Positions 1 through 28,900 of a stretch of 64,000 nucleotides of DNA are shown one piece after another. The notes below the pieces were generated by a model that was not told where the DNA came from, did no database searches, and worked only from the letters and a program-made list of their open reading frames with translations. A program made the translations under genes and the position numbers. Source of the DNA: Chelydra serpentina (lineage: Eukaryota > Chordata > Testudines > Chelydridae); the NCBI GenBank assembly GCA_037349315.1, contig JBAIAC010000026.1, forward strand, positions 3,844,001 to 3,908,000, in the 5' to 3' direction. Each line of letters opens with the position of its first letter. Position 1 is the first letter of the stretch.

Positions 1-313
1 GGCCCAGCACAGACTGTACAATTGGGCAGGTACTACACGGATTTCCTCCCAGCCCTTTTGATGACTTTTGGTCTCGAGGCTCCTGCACTCATTCACGCTG
101 GCCAGGTCCAAGGGCCTGTTTTCACACGGCATAATCCCAGAGAAGAGACATGCTTGAGGTTAGAAGCATGGGAACCCAGAGGCTCTACATGCAGAAAACC
201 CCTGATAAATAGCGTATATTTTCGCTCCCCCTTGACATCCTTCCATGTGCCCTTTGGGGGACTCGGAGACAGCACTCAGCCCCAGGGAGCCTGCAGGCAG
301 CCTGCCCCATTAC
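1..313 (-). other. COG4 intron 11 (partial)
   Basis: Intronic sequence downstream of COG4 exon 11. I see no exon, repeat or RNA signal in it. Confidence 0.7.
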
Positions 314-17123
<16,810 letters not shown>

Positions 17124-17147
17124 CTTTGATTCCGGGTGACACCGTCA

Positions 17148-17157
17148 CTTCCGGAAG
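17148..17157. promoter_or_regulatory. Palindromic ETS/GABPA-type site
   Basis: CTTCCGGAAG is a 10-bp palindrome with a CCGGAA core on both strands, 25 bp upstream of the COG4 start codon. ETS-family sites are typical of bidirectional housekeeping promoters. Confidence 0.6.
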
Positions 17158-17239
17158 AGCCGCCGAGGCCCCAGCGGAGCGCTCCGCGCGGCGGTTAGGA
17201 CTGTCCCATTTGGTGCCTGACTGGTGCATGCTCGCGAGG

Positions 17240-17732
17240 TCTCTCGGTTTGGGTTGGCGACGCAGAGTGAGGGTCTCCCAGTGGCCTAAGGCGGCGGGGT
17301 AGGAGCCCGGCGAGAGTTGCCTCGTCTTTGTGTTGGGTTCGTTCAGGCGCTGAGCGGACAGCCCCGCGTCGCGCGCGCCGGCCCGTCGGAAGCCCCTAGG
17401 GGCGGGGCAGGGCAGGACGCGCGCTGGGTCGATGGCGGAGTGGGTTGGTAGGCTGGTGGCCTAAGGGGAGCGAGCGAATCCGCCGCCATCCCGCGCGGTG
17501 AGAGCCGCCGCAGCCTGCGCCGGCTGGGGGAGCGCGACTGTGGAGCGGGGTATGGGCCGCATTGTGCTCCGCGAGCGCGCACAGTAACCGCCGTGGCGAC
17601 GCGGCCCCTCCCGCTCCCGGCGGGGCGGGGAGCCTGTGGGGAGCGCGGGGAGAGCATGGGGGGAGGGGAGGTCGCGCAGATGGAGGTCAGTGCAGGCTGT
17701 CCCGGCGGGAGCCTCACTGGGGATGAAGCGGG
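17240..17732 (+). other. SF3B3: Candidate SF3B3 non-coding first exon (ends at donor GTGAGT)
   Basis: The first coding exon has an acceptor at 19783-19784 and only 47 bases of leader, so an upstream non-coding exon is required. The strongest donor in the CpG island is GTGAGT at 17733. A weaker one, GTCAGT, follows GGAG near 17684. The start and exact donor are guesses; only the need for such an exon is firm. Confidence 0.4.
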
Positions 17733-18812
17733 GTGAGTGGGCGGGGAAGAGGGGAGCCGAGCATTGAACACTGGGGGGGACAGGAAGCGAGACGTCAGTG
17801 GGAAGAATATGCAGACGGGGCTGGGGTGGGAAAGCGGGGAGCCTTCTTCCTTTCCTCTTTGAATGGCCTTTGGGTGCTTTGATTGCACGTGTCTGCCTGG
17901 TGCTGTTCCTGTGTGTGCTGCCTCACAGTGAAGACGTGACCAGCCTTGCCTTGCTTTTGTGTTCCCCGGGAGAAGCCAGGCCTTCTCCATAAACAGGGTG
18001 ACTCCGTGGAGGTGCCCCAAGACAAATATTTCCGTGGGGGGAGGCATAGATGCCCTTGTTCCTCCAGGGCTTTATTAAAGGGGCACTACTAGCTTGAAAA
18101 TTGAGTCCACTTTTAAGATAGCTCCAGGTGCTGAGTCACTGCTGTGTTTTGTGGTTTTACTATTTCTAGGAGCTATTTTGTGTTCTAAACGTTTCTCTTT
18201 CCTCTGTTGCTGTGTGAAAGACCCACACCCAGCGGAGCGTTGGTCTCCTGTGGTGAAGTGGAACTGACTGCACAAAGGGTGCTGACATTCACAAAGTACA
18301 CTGAAAAATAGTTTTAAAAAATATTTTTTTTTCAGTTGTAGTGTCTTGTAACCATTATAGGTTACAGACCTCGAGGCAAGAGTGTAATCTTTATGTTGTC
18401 CCTTTAATTTAGGTAGAAGCTGCTGCCCCCTTTCCCTTATCTACCTGTAGAAATAAGAATTTCAGGCTGGGTTTCTACAGGACAGGACAGACAGGGTAAA
18501 CTGCTCAAAGCCCCAATTTGCATGGTGCAGCTTACCCCAGGTTCAAGCAAAGGGTGAACCCCACTGATGAAAATAGCAGTTTTGCTTGTCTATGCTGGGA
18601 GTTTGTGTTGTACTGCCAGCTAGCCACTGATGGCTGTGATCTGTAACCAGTCTCTCGTTAAAATTATGCCATTGAGATTGATGAGCCTAACATTAACCCT
18701 AACCTTTTTTTTTTTTTTTTTTTCAAAAGAAGCCCGGATGTATTCGTTCCTTCCTGTCAGCACTTCCCAACAAGAGCTGCAGTATTCTCGTCCATTACCT
18801 ATAAACCCAGGG

Positions 18813-18995
18813 ACCTAGAGAATAGAGCACTGAACTTAGTCAGGAGACCTGGGCTCTTTCCCTGTCTCTGCCACTTGCAGAGGTGACCTTGGACAAGTCA
18901 CTTCACCTCTATATGTCTTAGCTTCTCCATGTGTAACATGGTAATAACACTTGCTTCCTCTGTAAAGTGCTTGAATTGCTACTGATGAGGTGGCA
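18813..18995 (+). repeat. MIR-like core SINE
   Basis: TCTCTGCCACTTGCAGAGGT, then TGGACAAGTCACTTCACC and a tail with TAACATGGTAATAACACTTG follow the MIR consensus order. Confidence 0.75.
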
Positions 18996-19459
18996 TTATT
19001 AGTGGTGTTATGACATTCTCAGAACACACAGAAATGGAGTAAAAATACATGGAACAAGGACTAAAGTCAGTTTTGACAGCTTGTCCTTCTTGCAAGAGCA
19101 TAGCCAAGGGCCTGTGCAGTTTCAGCTTGTCACTCAAGTCAGGTGACTGCAGAACCAAACAAAGCTAGTATGTCAGTCTTTATGCAGCTCAGAGACTGTC
19201 CTAAACTTAGATCTTAAATTGTATTAAAAATCACAGTAGGCTAATAATTTCTACACCAAATTACAAGGTTTATCCTTCGTTCCTTCTAAATGAGTGTGAC
19301 ATGGATGGAAAGGTCAGTCAGCCTAAAGGACCAAAAAAAAAAAAGCTGACCTGCTATCTTTGTTTAAAAAGGAACTAAATGTCTTTTAAAATGAAACCCC
19401 TAAATAACTAGAGTAGGAAGCTAGGGCTTTCAGTGAATAGCTGACTTGATCTAGTGGAC

Positions 19460-19565
19460 TGAGCCATGGAATAGAGAACCAGGAACACCCAAGTTCTAAT
19501 CTTGGCTCTGACTTGAAGTCTGTGGCTTTGAGCAAGTTTTCCTATTGTTAAAATAGGGATAATCT
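19460..19565 (+). repeat. MIR-like fragment
   Basis: CCCAAGTTCTAATCTTGGCT, GGCTTTGAGCAAGTTTTCC and TTAAAATAGGGATAATCTCA resemble the MIR core in the plus direction. Confidence 0.55.
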
Positions 19566-19831
19566 CATGAGTACGGGGGGGAGAGGGGAAGGAGTCTTGA
19601 TTAATCAGTGTTTGTGAGGTAATTGAATGTTGGCCAGTTAGAATAAAACGATACATGCAATCTCAAAATTGTGTCTGTGGAGCACAGAACCACAGGCTGT
19701 TAATCTGTTCCTTTGGGTTGACACAATGTAGATCCTGTTTTGCATAAGGCATATTCTTAATTTTTGTTGCTGTTTTGTTCACAGCCGACTTAATAAGTGA
19801 GACGCATGAGTGAAGTGGATCCATCGCCATC

Positions 19832-19901
19832 ATGTTCCTTTATAATTTAACATTGCAGCGAGCCACTGGCATCAGCTATGCCATCCATGGCAATTTCTCA
19901 G
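19832..19901 (+). CDS. SF3B3: SF3B3 first coding exon (residues 1-24)
   Basis: The exon runs 19785-19901, with a 47-base leader then ATG at 19832. It encodes [20 protein letters not shown] then NFS. The leader has an ATG at 19806 followed quickly by an in-frame stop (TGA at 19809). Acceptor TTCACAG, donor GTAATC. Confidence 0.96.
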
Positions 19902-22900
19902 GTAATCTCTGCTCTCCTGACTAGGAAACTTTCAGGCTGAAGCAAAGCAAGGTCTTTTCAGTTATAAACTACTTAGCTACAGCATTAGTTTTCACTAAGG
20001 TTCTGCTCCTATTAGTGTTGCTACCTGCATTGACTAAGAGGCTGCAATTTGAGGGGAAGATCTGGTCTTGAGAAAGAACTTGGATCCAGGAACTTATAAG
20101 TTCAGATCCTGGTTTTCTCACTGGGTTTGTGGGGCCTTAGTTAAATCATTTAACTTCCCTGTGCCTCAATTTTCTGATCTGTAAACTGGATACTTGAATA
20201 CTCTGGAAGTTGTGAGACTTGCTTTGGTGATTAATGTTTGAAAGGCACTTTGAATTTCCGCTTTTTACATCTCCTAACTTATAGTTGGTGATAAGTTTCT
20301 CATGGCTTTGAATTCTCAGGAACCAAACAACAGGAAATTGTTGTTTCCCGGGGGAAGATCCTGGAGTTGCTCCGCCCTGATCCCAACACAGGGAAAGTAC
20401 ACACCTTGCTGACAGTGGAAGTGTTTGGAGTCATTCGCTCCCTCATGGCCTTCAGACTGACAGGTGGAACCAAAGACTATATCGTGGTGGGTAGTGATTC
20501 GGGTCGCATTGTTATCCTGGAGTATCAACCCTCCAAGAACATGTTTGAGAAGATTCACCAGGAAACCTTTGGCAAGAGTGGCTGTCGCAGAATCGTTCCT
20601 GGCCAGTTCTTGGCTGTTGACCCAAAGGGCCGTGCTGTCATGATCAGTAAGTCAATGGGGTCCTTACTGTCTCCTTAGTTGTAGTATTTAAAGAAGTGAG
20701 TGGGGGAAACTGATCCTCCTTGAAATTGTTGCTTTGCCTTTTCCTTACTTGAAGGATGACAGTTTTTGCAGCCTGCTTCTCAGCTGTAGTCTCAAGTGCT
20801 TTTCATGCAGGCATTTAATTAAATTCCAGCCTTTGGAATGAAAAGTCCAGATGTTTGGAATTGTTCCTGCCTATTGTCATGATTGCACAAATGAGTGCCA
20901 AAACACTCATTGGGCCAAAACAGTGTTGGAAAGAAACCCACTCAGGTAGTGGTAAGCAAACAACCTATTTGTTGATGATGATTGGAGAAAGGGAAGTTGG
21001 GATGCAGATGGCCCAGTCGTGCTGCAGCCAGCTTCCGCTGCCTGAAATGATGATATGAATTCATGTCTCTTCTCTGAGATTGACTATGGAGACAACTGCA
21101 TTTCTGATCAGGCCCTACAGGTATAAACTCTTAGATTATTCCAACTTTCAGGGTTTGCATTACCAGGCAACTTAGCAACTCTATTATAGTGAAAATAATT
21201 ATAAGGCTGGCTTGGAAGGAAGCTACTTCTTTCCTTTTAACCTGAAGGTAGCACTGTGCAATTTATCTGTTATTCAGGATGACTGCTGAAAGCAGGACTT
21301 GCTCAGTAAATTCCTGTGTGTGCTGTGTATCAGCAAAGAAACGCATACCTCAGTTACAGTGCAATTTCAGAGGGTTTCCATGGAACTGTTTCCCTTTCGT
21401 TTCATAGCTGCTACTCTCTCCTCATCTGTTAGCTACTGTGGCTGCATGTTTTTCCAAGGAGTTGGGCTCCTCAGGCAGATGCTGATGCAGATTTTCTGCC
21501 TGCGAACTGAACATACCTTGAATTGTGGCTTGCGTGAGTGGAGCTTAGAAAAGTCATCTGCAAGGTTAACTTGTGCCTGAGTCACTGATTCATTTTTAAA
21601 GTTTTTAAATACTGAAGTTAGGGAGTTGACATAAACTTAAGTGTGATGGGGAAATTATGGGACAAGATGTTGCATTCCTGTTTTCCTGCAAGGCTGTCAG
21701 TTGGCTGTTTTTGTGCAAAGGCTTGTGGTGGTGCACTTGTCTTCAGCTTCGCGTCCCCACTCTAGGTATTTTATGCACTGTTGTTCCCTGCAGGTGCCAT
21801 TGAGAAACAGAAGCTGGTATACATCCTGAACAGAGATGCAGCTGCCCGGCTCACCATTTCTTCCCCACTGGAAGCCCACAAGGCAAACACCTTGGTCTAC
21901 CATGTGGTGGGAGTTGATGTGGGGTTTGAAAACCCAATGTTTGCTTGTCTGGAAATGGACTATGAGGTAACCAGGGACAGGGTCCTTGTCTCTTACCCTA
22001 CTCCCTTTGCTCAGCTAGCTGTGTCTCCTTCCTCTCTGTCCCTTCACCTAGCGTGTCCACTTATGCCAAGCTTTCTCTGCCGCGCTAGCTGTCTGGGACA
22101 ACGTCCCTGGGTCTCTGCTCATTGACTGTCAATCTCATTTCCTATCTTAGCTGAAATCCTCTTAATTGCTTGGTCCTTCTGTTACTAAACTGTGAACTAC
22201 AGCCCTCCCTGCTCAATGCTCTTTTCGTATATTCTCACTCTAGCCTTTGCACTTCATTCCAGTGCTGCTGGTCACATTTAGACCACCTCCCCCTGCTGCA
22301 GCAGTACCCTGCCTCTCTTCACTCGCATTCCTCCTCCAAATTCACTTCCCCTGTCAAGCTTTCAGTTAGTGATCCACCAGAATTACCGCCCCATGTATAG
22401 ATGCGTTATCTGTAAACTCATTGAATTGGGAGTCATCTCTCTTTAGATTGTTACAGCACTGAGCATATTTCTGGTGTTCAGGAAATTAATAATGGTGGTG
22501 CAATTTGGGAGAGAATGTGCATGAATGATTTTATGCAAAATAAAGTTGCATGTCGTCGTGTAACGACGAAGATTGTGGTTTAAAATGTACCCTAGAATCT
22601 CTTCCATCCTGCCATGGGGCTGGTGATACCATAGCTTGCAGCTAGGGGGAGCATTGAAAATCAATGTAACGCTCCCGGCGGTATTGACGCGTGTTTCTCA
22701 GCATATTTAGCTGCAAAGGCAGCTGTTCTATACCCATCCAAGATTTTACGGTTACAACTAACCAGCCCTGCCTATGTGTCTGCCGCTGACAATTCTACCA
22801 AGTTACTTCCCGTGTGTTACTATAAAATGCCTGTGGTCTCGATCCTTTGAGGTGCTGCACCCGCAGCGTCCATTGATTTCAATGGCAGTGGTGGATGCTG

Positions 22901-25900
22901 AACTCTTCAAGATCAAGTCCCGTGTTGTTATCTTTGAATTGCTGTTGTGGTTGTTAATGAGGATAACACCATTCCAGAGACTTCATAAGATCTCTTTTCC
23001 TTTAAATGTACAGAGATAATATTACTGGCTGTAGACAAAATATTTGTGTGCTATTTTTCCAGGAAGCTGACAACGATCCAACAGGAGAAGCAGCAGCTAA
23101 CACCCAGCAGACCCTGACATTTTATGAATTAGACCTGGGTTTGAACCACGTAGTTAGGAAATACAGTGAACCTTTGGAGGAGCATGGCAACTTCCTTATA
23201 ACAGGTACTACCCTCCCCATTTCCAAGTCACTTCCCATTCTCCCAGCAAAAAGACAGGGGGAAACATATTGCACATTTGAAAGAGAATCGGGGGGAGGGA
23301 GGGACATGTCCTAACCTGAGCTGCTTTCCTGCTCTTACTTGGGCCTTCAAGTCAGGTGAAAACTATAAAAATTCTCATGTGATACATGGAATTTTGAAGA
23401 GTTTGATTTTCTTGCGGCCTGAAGTGATGAGCTTTTCATGTCTCTTCTCTGAGATTTATTCTGGAGATAACATTTCACTCTGATTGGGCTCTGAGGTGGA
23501 AGTATTAGAAACCTTCCATTGGAAAAGGATGTGGTTTAAAAAAACCTGGCGAATGAGTTTACCAGCTGACAAAATAAAACAAATGGAAATATAAACGGAG
23601 TTGTAGCTTCATGTGATCACAACTTGATTTCAAGAGTTAGTTATGGGCTAACCTTAAGCTTTGATTTTGGGGGTGGGACTTTGGCCTGGTCTACTCATTG
23701 CTGAAGTTAGTTTGGAGTTTTAGTATCCAGGATTCATTTGAAGAGCATGATTTATGGTACAGGGACCCAGAGGCTTAATGCTGACTGGGATACTCTGCAG
23801 TTCACTGTATCTTATATGTGCCCTGTGGATACTGTAGGCTAGTGGGCTCCAGGGGCTCTGAACACTCAGTTTGTGGTTTTCATTGCTGGTAATTTCAGTT
23901 TCTGAGAGGGAGGTACCGGAAGAATTGGGAACCTGTTTCTTGTGATTTGCAATAGCAGATAAATGCATATCAGATACATGGAGTTATTGGCACCTTGCCA
24001 ATATGGTGCCTGAGCATCTCAAAGATTTGGGTTGATTTATGGGACTGGGTGAGAGGTGTAAAAATGAAATATTAAGCAGTTGTTTGACCCCCAAATTTTC
24101 ATTCTCCTCCCCCTGCTCTCCATCCCTAATTCTGCCTTGTGCAGATACAGAAGCCTATGCTTGCAACCCATCGTCTTCTCCACCATAAACTGAAGCAGGT
24201 TTATACACATTTGAGAATCTAGAATGAAGATTATCCAGATTTATTTTGAGCAACAGGGCTTTTTCGCTTCTCTTAATGAAGTTTCCATCTCATCCCTTAG
24301 TTCCTGGTGGCTCCGATGGTCCCAGCGGGGTGCTGATCTGTTCTGAAAACTACATCACATACAAAAACTTCGGTGACCAGCCTGATATCAGATGTCCCAT
24401 TCCCAGGAGAAGGGTGAGAATTTCATCTCTTATGCCCTGCTTTAGAGGCCTTTTCTTTAAAGGTTCCATATGGACACTTAATATCAGCTTATTTGCAGGG
24501 AGGCTTTTGAGGAAGGCAGTGCATAGTGATGGAAAGGCTGTCGGGCTGCCACCCTTTAGGGCAGGGATCTCAAACTCAAATGACCACGAGGGCCACATGA
24601 GGATTGTACATTCGCCCGAGGGCCGCATCACTGACACCCACCCCTCACTGCCCCCGGCCCCGCCCCACTCCACCCCTTCTATGAGGCCCCACCCCTACCC
24701 TGCCTCTTCCCACCCCTTCCATGCCCCCTTCCAACCCTTTCCTTGAAGTCCCCACCCCAACTCTGCCCCCTCCCTGCCCCCAGGGAGAGCAGGAGGTGTG
24801 CAGGGTGTGGCAGGGGCTCAGGGCAAGGAGTTGAGGTGCAGCGGGGGGCTCAGGGCAGGGGGTTGGGGTGCAGGCAGGGGGTTCAGTGCAGGGAGTTACG
24901 GTGTGGGGTGCAGGAGGGGTGAGGGGTGCGGCAGGGAGTCGGGATGCAGGGTGTGGCGGGGGCTCAGCATGGGGTTGGGTGCAGAAGGGGTGTGGAATGC
25001 AGCAGAGGGCTCAGGGCAGGGAGTTGGGGTGCAGGAGGGGTGCGGCAGGGGGCTCAGGGCAGGGAGTTGGGGTGCAGCAGGGGGCTCAGGGCTGGGAGTT
25101 GGGGTGCAGGAGGGGTTCGGGGTGTGGGCTCTGGCCTGGCGCCGCTTACCTAGAGCGGGTCCGCGGTGGCAGCGGCACACACTGGTGGCAGGGCAGGCCA
25201 GGCTCCCAGGGCAGGTACCTCCCCCGAAGCTCCCATTGGCCACGGTTCCCTGTTTCCGGCCAATGGGAGCTGCGGGGGGCGGTGCCTGGAAGCAAGGTGC
25301 ACAGAGCCCTCTGCACGCGTACACACACACACACACACACACAGCACTGGCCACAGGGACATGCTGCTGGCTGCTTCAGGGAGCGGTGCGGGGCTCACAG
25401 TGCCATGGGGGGCAATCCCGCGGGCCGGATCCGAAGCCCTGAGGGGCTGGATCCGGCCCGCAGTTTGCCCACCCCTGGCCTGGAGGTAGGCAGTGGGGCA
25501 TGGGGAGCTTGGCGGGCTGCAGGAAATAGCCCCGGCCTGCAGACCTCCTGTTTGAGACCCCTGCTTTAGGGTGTGGAGGGAAAGCCTGCCTTACTAGCCA
25601 GTCATGTCATCTGTAAGGGAAGGTTTTGGAGTTTGCCTGTAGTCTGGCGTGATGGGTTGAGTTCATCTCGTCTCTGAGGTTTACCCTTGAGATAGTCCCT
25701 TCTCTCTTACCAGGCTCTGAGATGGCAGCACTGGTAGTATGAACCATGATTTACATGGCATGGTTGGAAATATTCACTCTAGTACATGAAGATGAATTCC
25801 ACAGCTGCTCTGTTCCGCCTCGTGCTGTTTCCTTTTAGAGGAAGACAGTGAAACCCCGCTATAACGCGATAATTGGGGTCCAAAAAATTCCTTTGCGATA

Positions 25901-28900
25901 AATGCAGGGTCGCATTATAGGGGGGGTTACAAAAATTTACGTTTCAATCCGGTCTCTTCTCTTCTCTCCAAAGCGGAAAAGTTTCAAGCTGGTCAGTTTC
26001 AAGCCGGTCTCTTCTGGCCAAAGTGGAGAAGTTTGACCAGCTTGAAACTGACCAGCATGAAACTTCTCCCCTTTGGGGAGCTGGTCAGTTTCAATCTGAT
26101 CTCTTCTCCCCAAAGCAGAGATGTTTCAAGCTGGTCAAACCTCTCCGCTTTCTGGAGAAGAGAAGAGATCTGCTTGAAACAGACCAGCTTGAAACTGACT
26201 AGCTTGAGTGTCAAGCCAGTCTCTTCCCTTGTCGCCAAAAGGGGAAGCGGGGGAAGGAATGGGGGAGATGGGGAGGAGATGGAGCCAGGACGCTCTGAAC
26301 GCTTTTTTTTTTTTTTTTTGCTTGGGGCTGCGGGAGCCACCTTATGATCGCGTTATAGCCGAATTCGCGTTATTGCGGGGCACGCTATGGGGGGGTTTCA
26401 CTGTACATAAAAACAGCCATACTGGGTCAGACCAATGGTCCATCTAGCCCAGTATCCTGTCTTCTGACAGTGGCCAGTGCCAGGTGCTTCAGAACAGGGC
26501 AATTATAAAGTGATCCATCACTTGTTATCCAGTCTCAGATTCTGGCAGTTGGAGGTTTTGGGACAACCAGAGAATGGGGTTCCATCTCGGCTAATAGCCA
26601 TTGCTGGACCTATCCTCCATGAACTTACCTAAATCTTTTTTTGAACCCAGTTATTCTTTTGGCCTTCACAACATCCCTGGCAACAAGTTCCACAGGTTAA
26701 CTGTGCGTTGTAGGAAGAAGTACTTCCTTTTGTTTAAACAAAGTAGTCTGTAGCTAGCTGACACTGGGTCACTAGCATACATTGTGTGTGGCTTTGGTGG
26801 TATTTGCCCAAAGAGCAGATGCTACAGTTCAGTTTTATATGGCTAGTGACCCTTGTGTATCACAATTGGTTTTGCAATGTGTGAGATTGTCCATCCGAGG
26901 GGGAAAGGTGGTAGGAGAGAGAATGCCTCACAGTTTTGGCTCTTCTGAGAAACGTCTGTCACGAAGAATCAGCTTTCCCGAGAGCATTACGGATGAGTCA
27001 GGAGAACATTGGGAAGGGGTATGCTATGCACGAAACCCTTTCCACATGCTATAATCCCTCAAGCTTTCCCTTTTGCTAGGACCATTGATCGAGGAGAGTA
27101 TATCCTGCCTTGCAGGGGAATGGCTTTGCTGAAAGGTGATCTAGTAGGTCCTTTCCACCTCCAACATTTATAAACCTCTGTTTTATCTTCCCTGTGACAG
27201 AATGACTTGGATGACCCAGAGAGGGGTATGATTTTTGTCTGCTCTGCTACACACAAGACCAAATCCATGTTCTTCTTCCTGGCCCAGACGGAGCAGGGAG
27301 ATATCTTCAAAATCACCCTAGAGACTGATGAAGACATGGTAGGTAGATTGAGGAGGAAGCTACTTTTACTTCTTGAAATATGTTCTTGAGAAGCTTCTCC
27401 ATCATGCTGCATTTTCCCACTGTTACTTAGTTCTAGAACATTCTTTCCCCTAATTCAAATGATTTTTAACTTAATCTCTAGCTGTGTATAGAGACGAATG
27501 ACTCTGCATCTACCCTATTAGATGGCAGCTGCCATAACTTGCTAGTCACCGCTCGTGCAACACACAGACAGAAGGTGACAGCTTTGAAACCACAGAAGAC
27601 GTAGGTTGCTAAGTCACATGGGCACTTTTAAAAACGTTACTCGTGGTCCCTGCTCCAAACCACTTACTCCAAAATGTGGCCCTGGAGATTCCATGACACA
27701 GTTCCCTAAGACAACAGATTCCAGAGTGTAATGATCCTTCTTGATCTGAGCCGCCATACTTGGCTGCACCTGTGGATTGAATATTTAGGTGCCTGCAATC
27801 TGTTCAGTTTTATGCAAACTAGATGCAGCCAGTTGGGCAGTTTGGCCATTCCATGTCACAGCTTTTTCAGCTGGGATAACAAACTCTCCTTCTGAAACGA
27901 ATAGGAAAAGGTGGGAATTGCTTTGTGCTGCTAATCACTGCTGCCCTGGCTATCCCTCCGCATCTCCAACAGGAGATCTGTGCTGCAGTGATCCCATTTG
28001 TGGTCTCAGGAAAAAGCCTTCTGAAATGCTACTAACCCCCATTGCCTTTAACATGACAAACCCTTCCCAGAAGGTGTCATGATATAAGACTGTCGGTTCA
28101 TCAGTTTGAGACTGGCCTCGGACTTTTCATAGGAACTATCATGGCAACTTCAGGTCTGTCAGAACTGTAAGTGGCCATTTTAAGAGACATCTGCCCAATC
28201 CTCTGAGTGAATGATGTGGATGCCAGGGTGGGGGTTGTCTCTTTCTCAGTAGGACTGCTGAACATTTTCATGTCTCTGTTGTAAGTTTTGAACTCGGATT
28301 CCCATGCAAAATAGCCTCAAGAGTAAAGCGGAAAGCCTGGCTTGTGTTTACATTCAGAATGCCATCCAGTTTGAACTTGGGGAGTGAAAGCAGCTGCCCC
28401 AAACGATCGATAAGGCAAGCGCTCTTGTCTGTGCTCAGTCACCGCTCATTTCCTTCCTTTGAAGGTAACTCCAAGGCAGTCTTGTAATAAGCTACAATCC
28501 CAAATGCATCAGTTCCTGTATCTCTGAATGGGAAAGTGGGCTGTACTCGTGTGTGTGAAGGAACACAGCCCATCTTTGGAGATGGACTGAACTGAGCTGT
28601 CTCACTCACCGTTACTCCTTCCTCTGGTGCTTTCAGGTGACAGAGATCCGCCTGAAGTATTTTGATACTGTTCCTGGAGCTGCTGCCATGTGTGTGCTGA
28701 AAACAGGCTTCCTCTTTGTGGCGTCTGAGTTTGGAAACCAGTGAGTAAATCATTTCATGTTACTGTTACTCTAATTAGCATGGCAGATTGCCGTGGTTGT
28801 TGGTAGAATGTGTAAAAAGACGGGCTCTGGTTTAATGAGTTGATGGTCTAACTTGTCCAAGTGCATTGATCACAGTTTTTAAGCCCATTAATGTATCCTG

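Larger units (their letters stand above)
17124..17732. promoter_or_regulatory. COG4-SF3B3 bidirectional CpG-island promoter
   Basis: A CpG-dense region between two head-to-head genes, flanked by GC-rich sequence from about 16750 to 17760. Visible motifs are a palindromic ETS-type site CTTCCGGAAG (17148-17157), a YY1-type GCCGCCATCTTTG (17116-17128) overlapping the COG4 start codon, a second GCCGCCATCCC (17482-17492), GATGGCGGAG (17431-17440), and a GC box AGGGGCGGGGC (17398-17408). There is no clear TATA box. Transcription start sites cannot be placed from sequence alone. Confidence 0.8.
17733..19784 (+). other. SF3B3 intron 1
   Basis: About 2 kb with the CpG island tail, a poly-T run (18704-18723) and two MIR-like fragments listed separately. 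Minus-strand open frames here come from GC-rich sequence. Confidence 0.6.
24562..25563. mobile_element. hAT-type element with internal GC-rich minisatellite
   Basis: Terminal inverted repeats CAGGGATCTCAAAC (left) and GTTTGAGACCCCTG (right) are flanked by identical 8-bp duplications CTTTAGGG (24554-24561 and 25564-25571). The inside holds a degenerate G-rich tandem array (about 24796-25125), a CA run, and a segment ending CAGTTTGCCCACCCCTGG that looks like another hAT end, so it may be composite. It has no transposase frame. SF3B3 intron. Confidence 0.8.

Noticed and set aside
17343..18047. 234-codon open frame on the minus strand in the CpG island
   Set aside because: Pro/Ser/Arg-rich low-complexity reading of GC-rich promoter and first-intron sequence, with no similarity to any family. 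GC-rich sequence lacks stop codons by composition.
22546..22568. Small palindrome TCGTCG-TGTAA-CGACGA
   Set aside because: A 6-bp stem is within chance expectation for 64 kb, and no further structure surrounds it.
24798..25569. Several 100-230-codon Gly/Arg/Cys-rich frames
   Set aside because: They are readings of the G-rich minisatellite and CA run inside a hAT element.
28205..28310. Possible further box C/D snoRNA (AATGATG, then CATGTCTCTG)
   Set aside because: No D box at fitting spacing and no terminal stem. The partial guide resemblance is too short.
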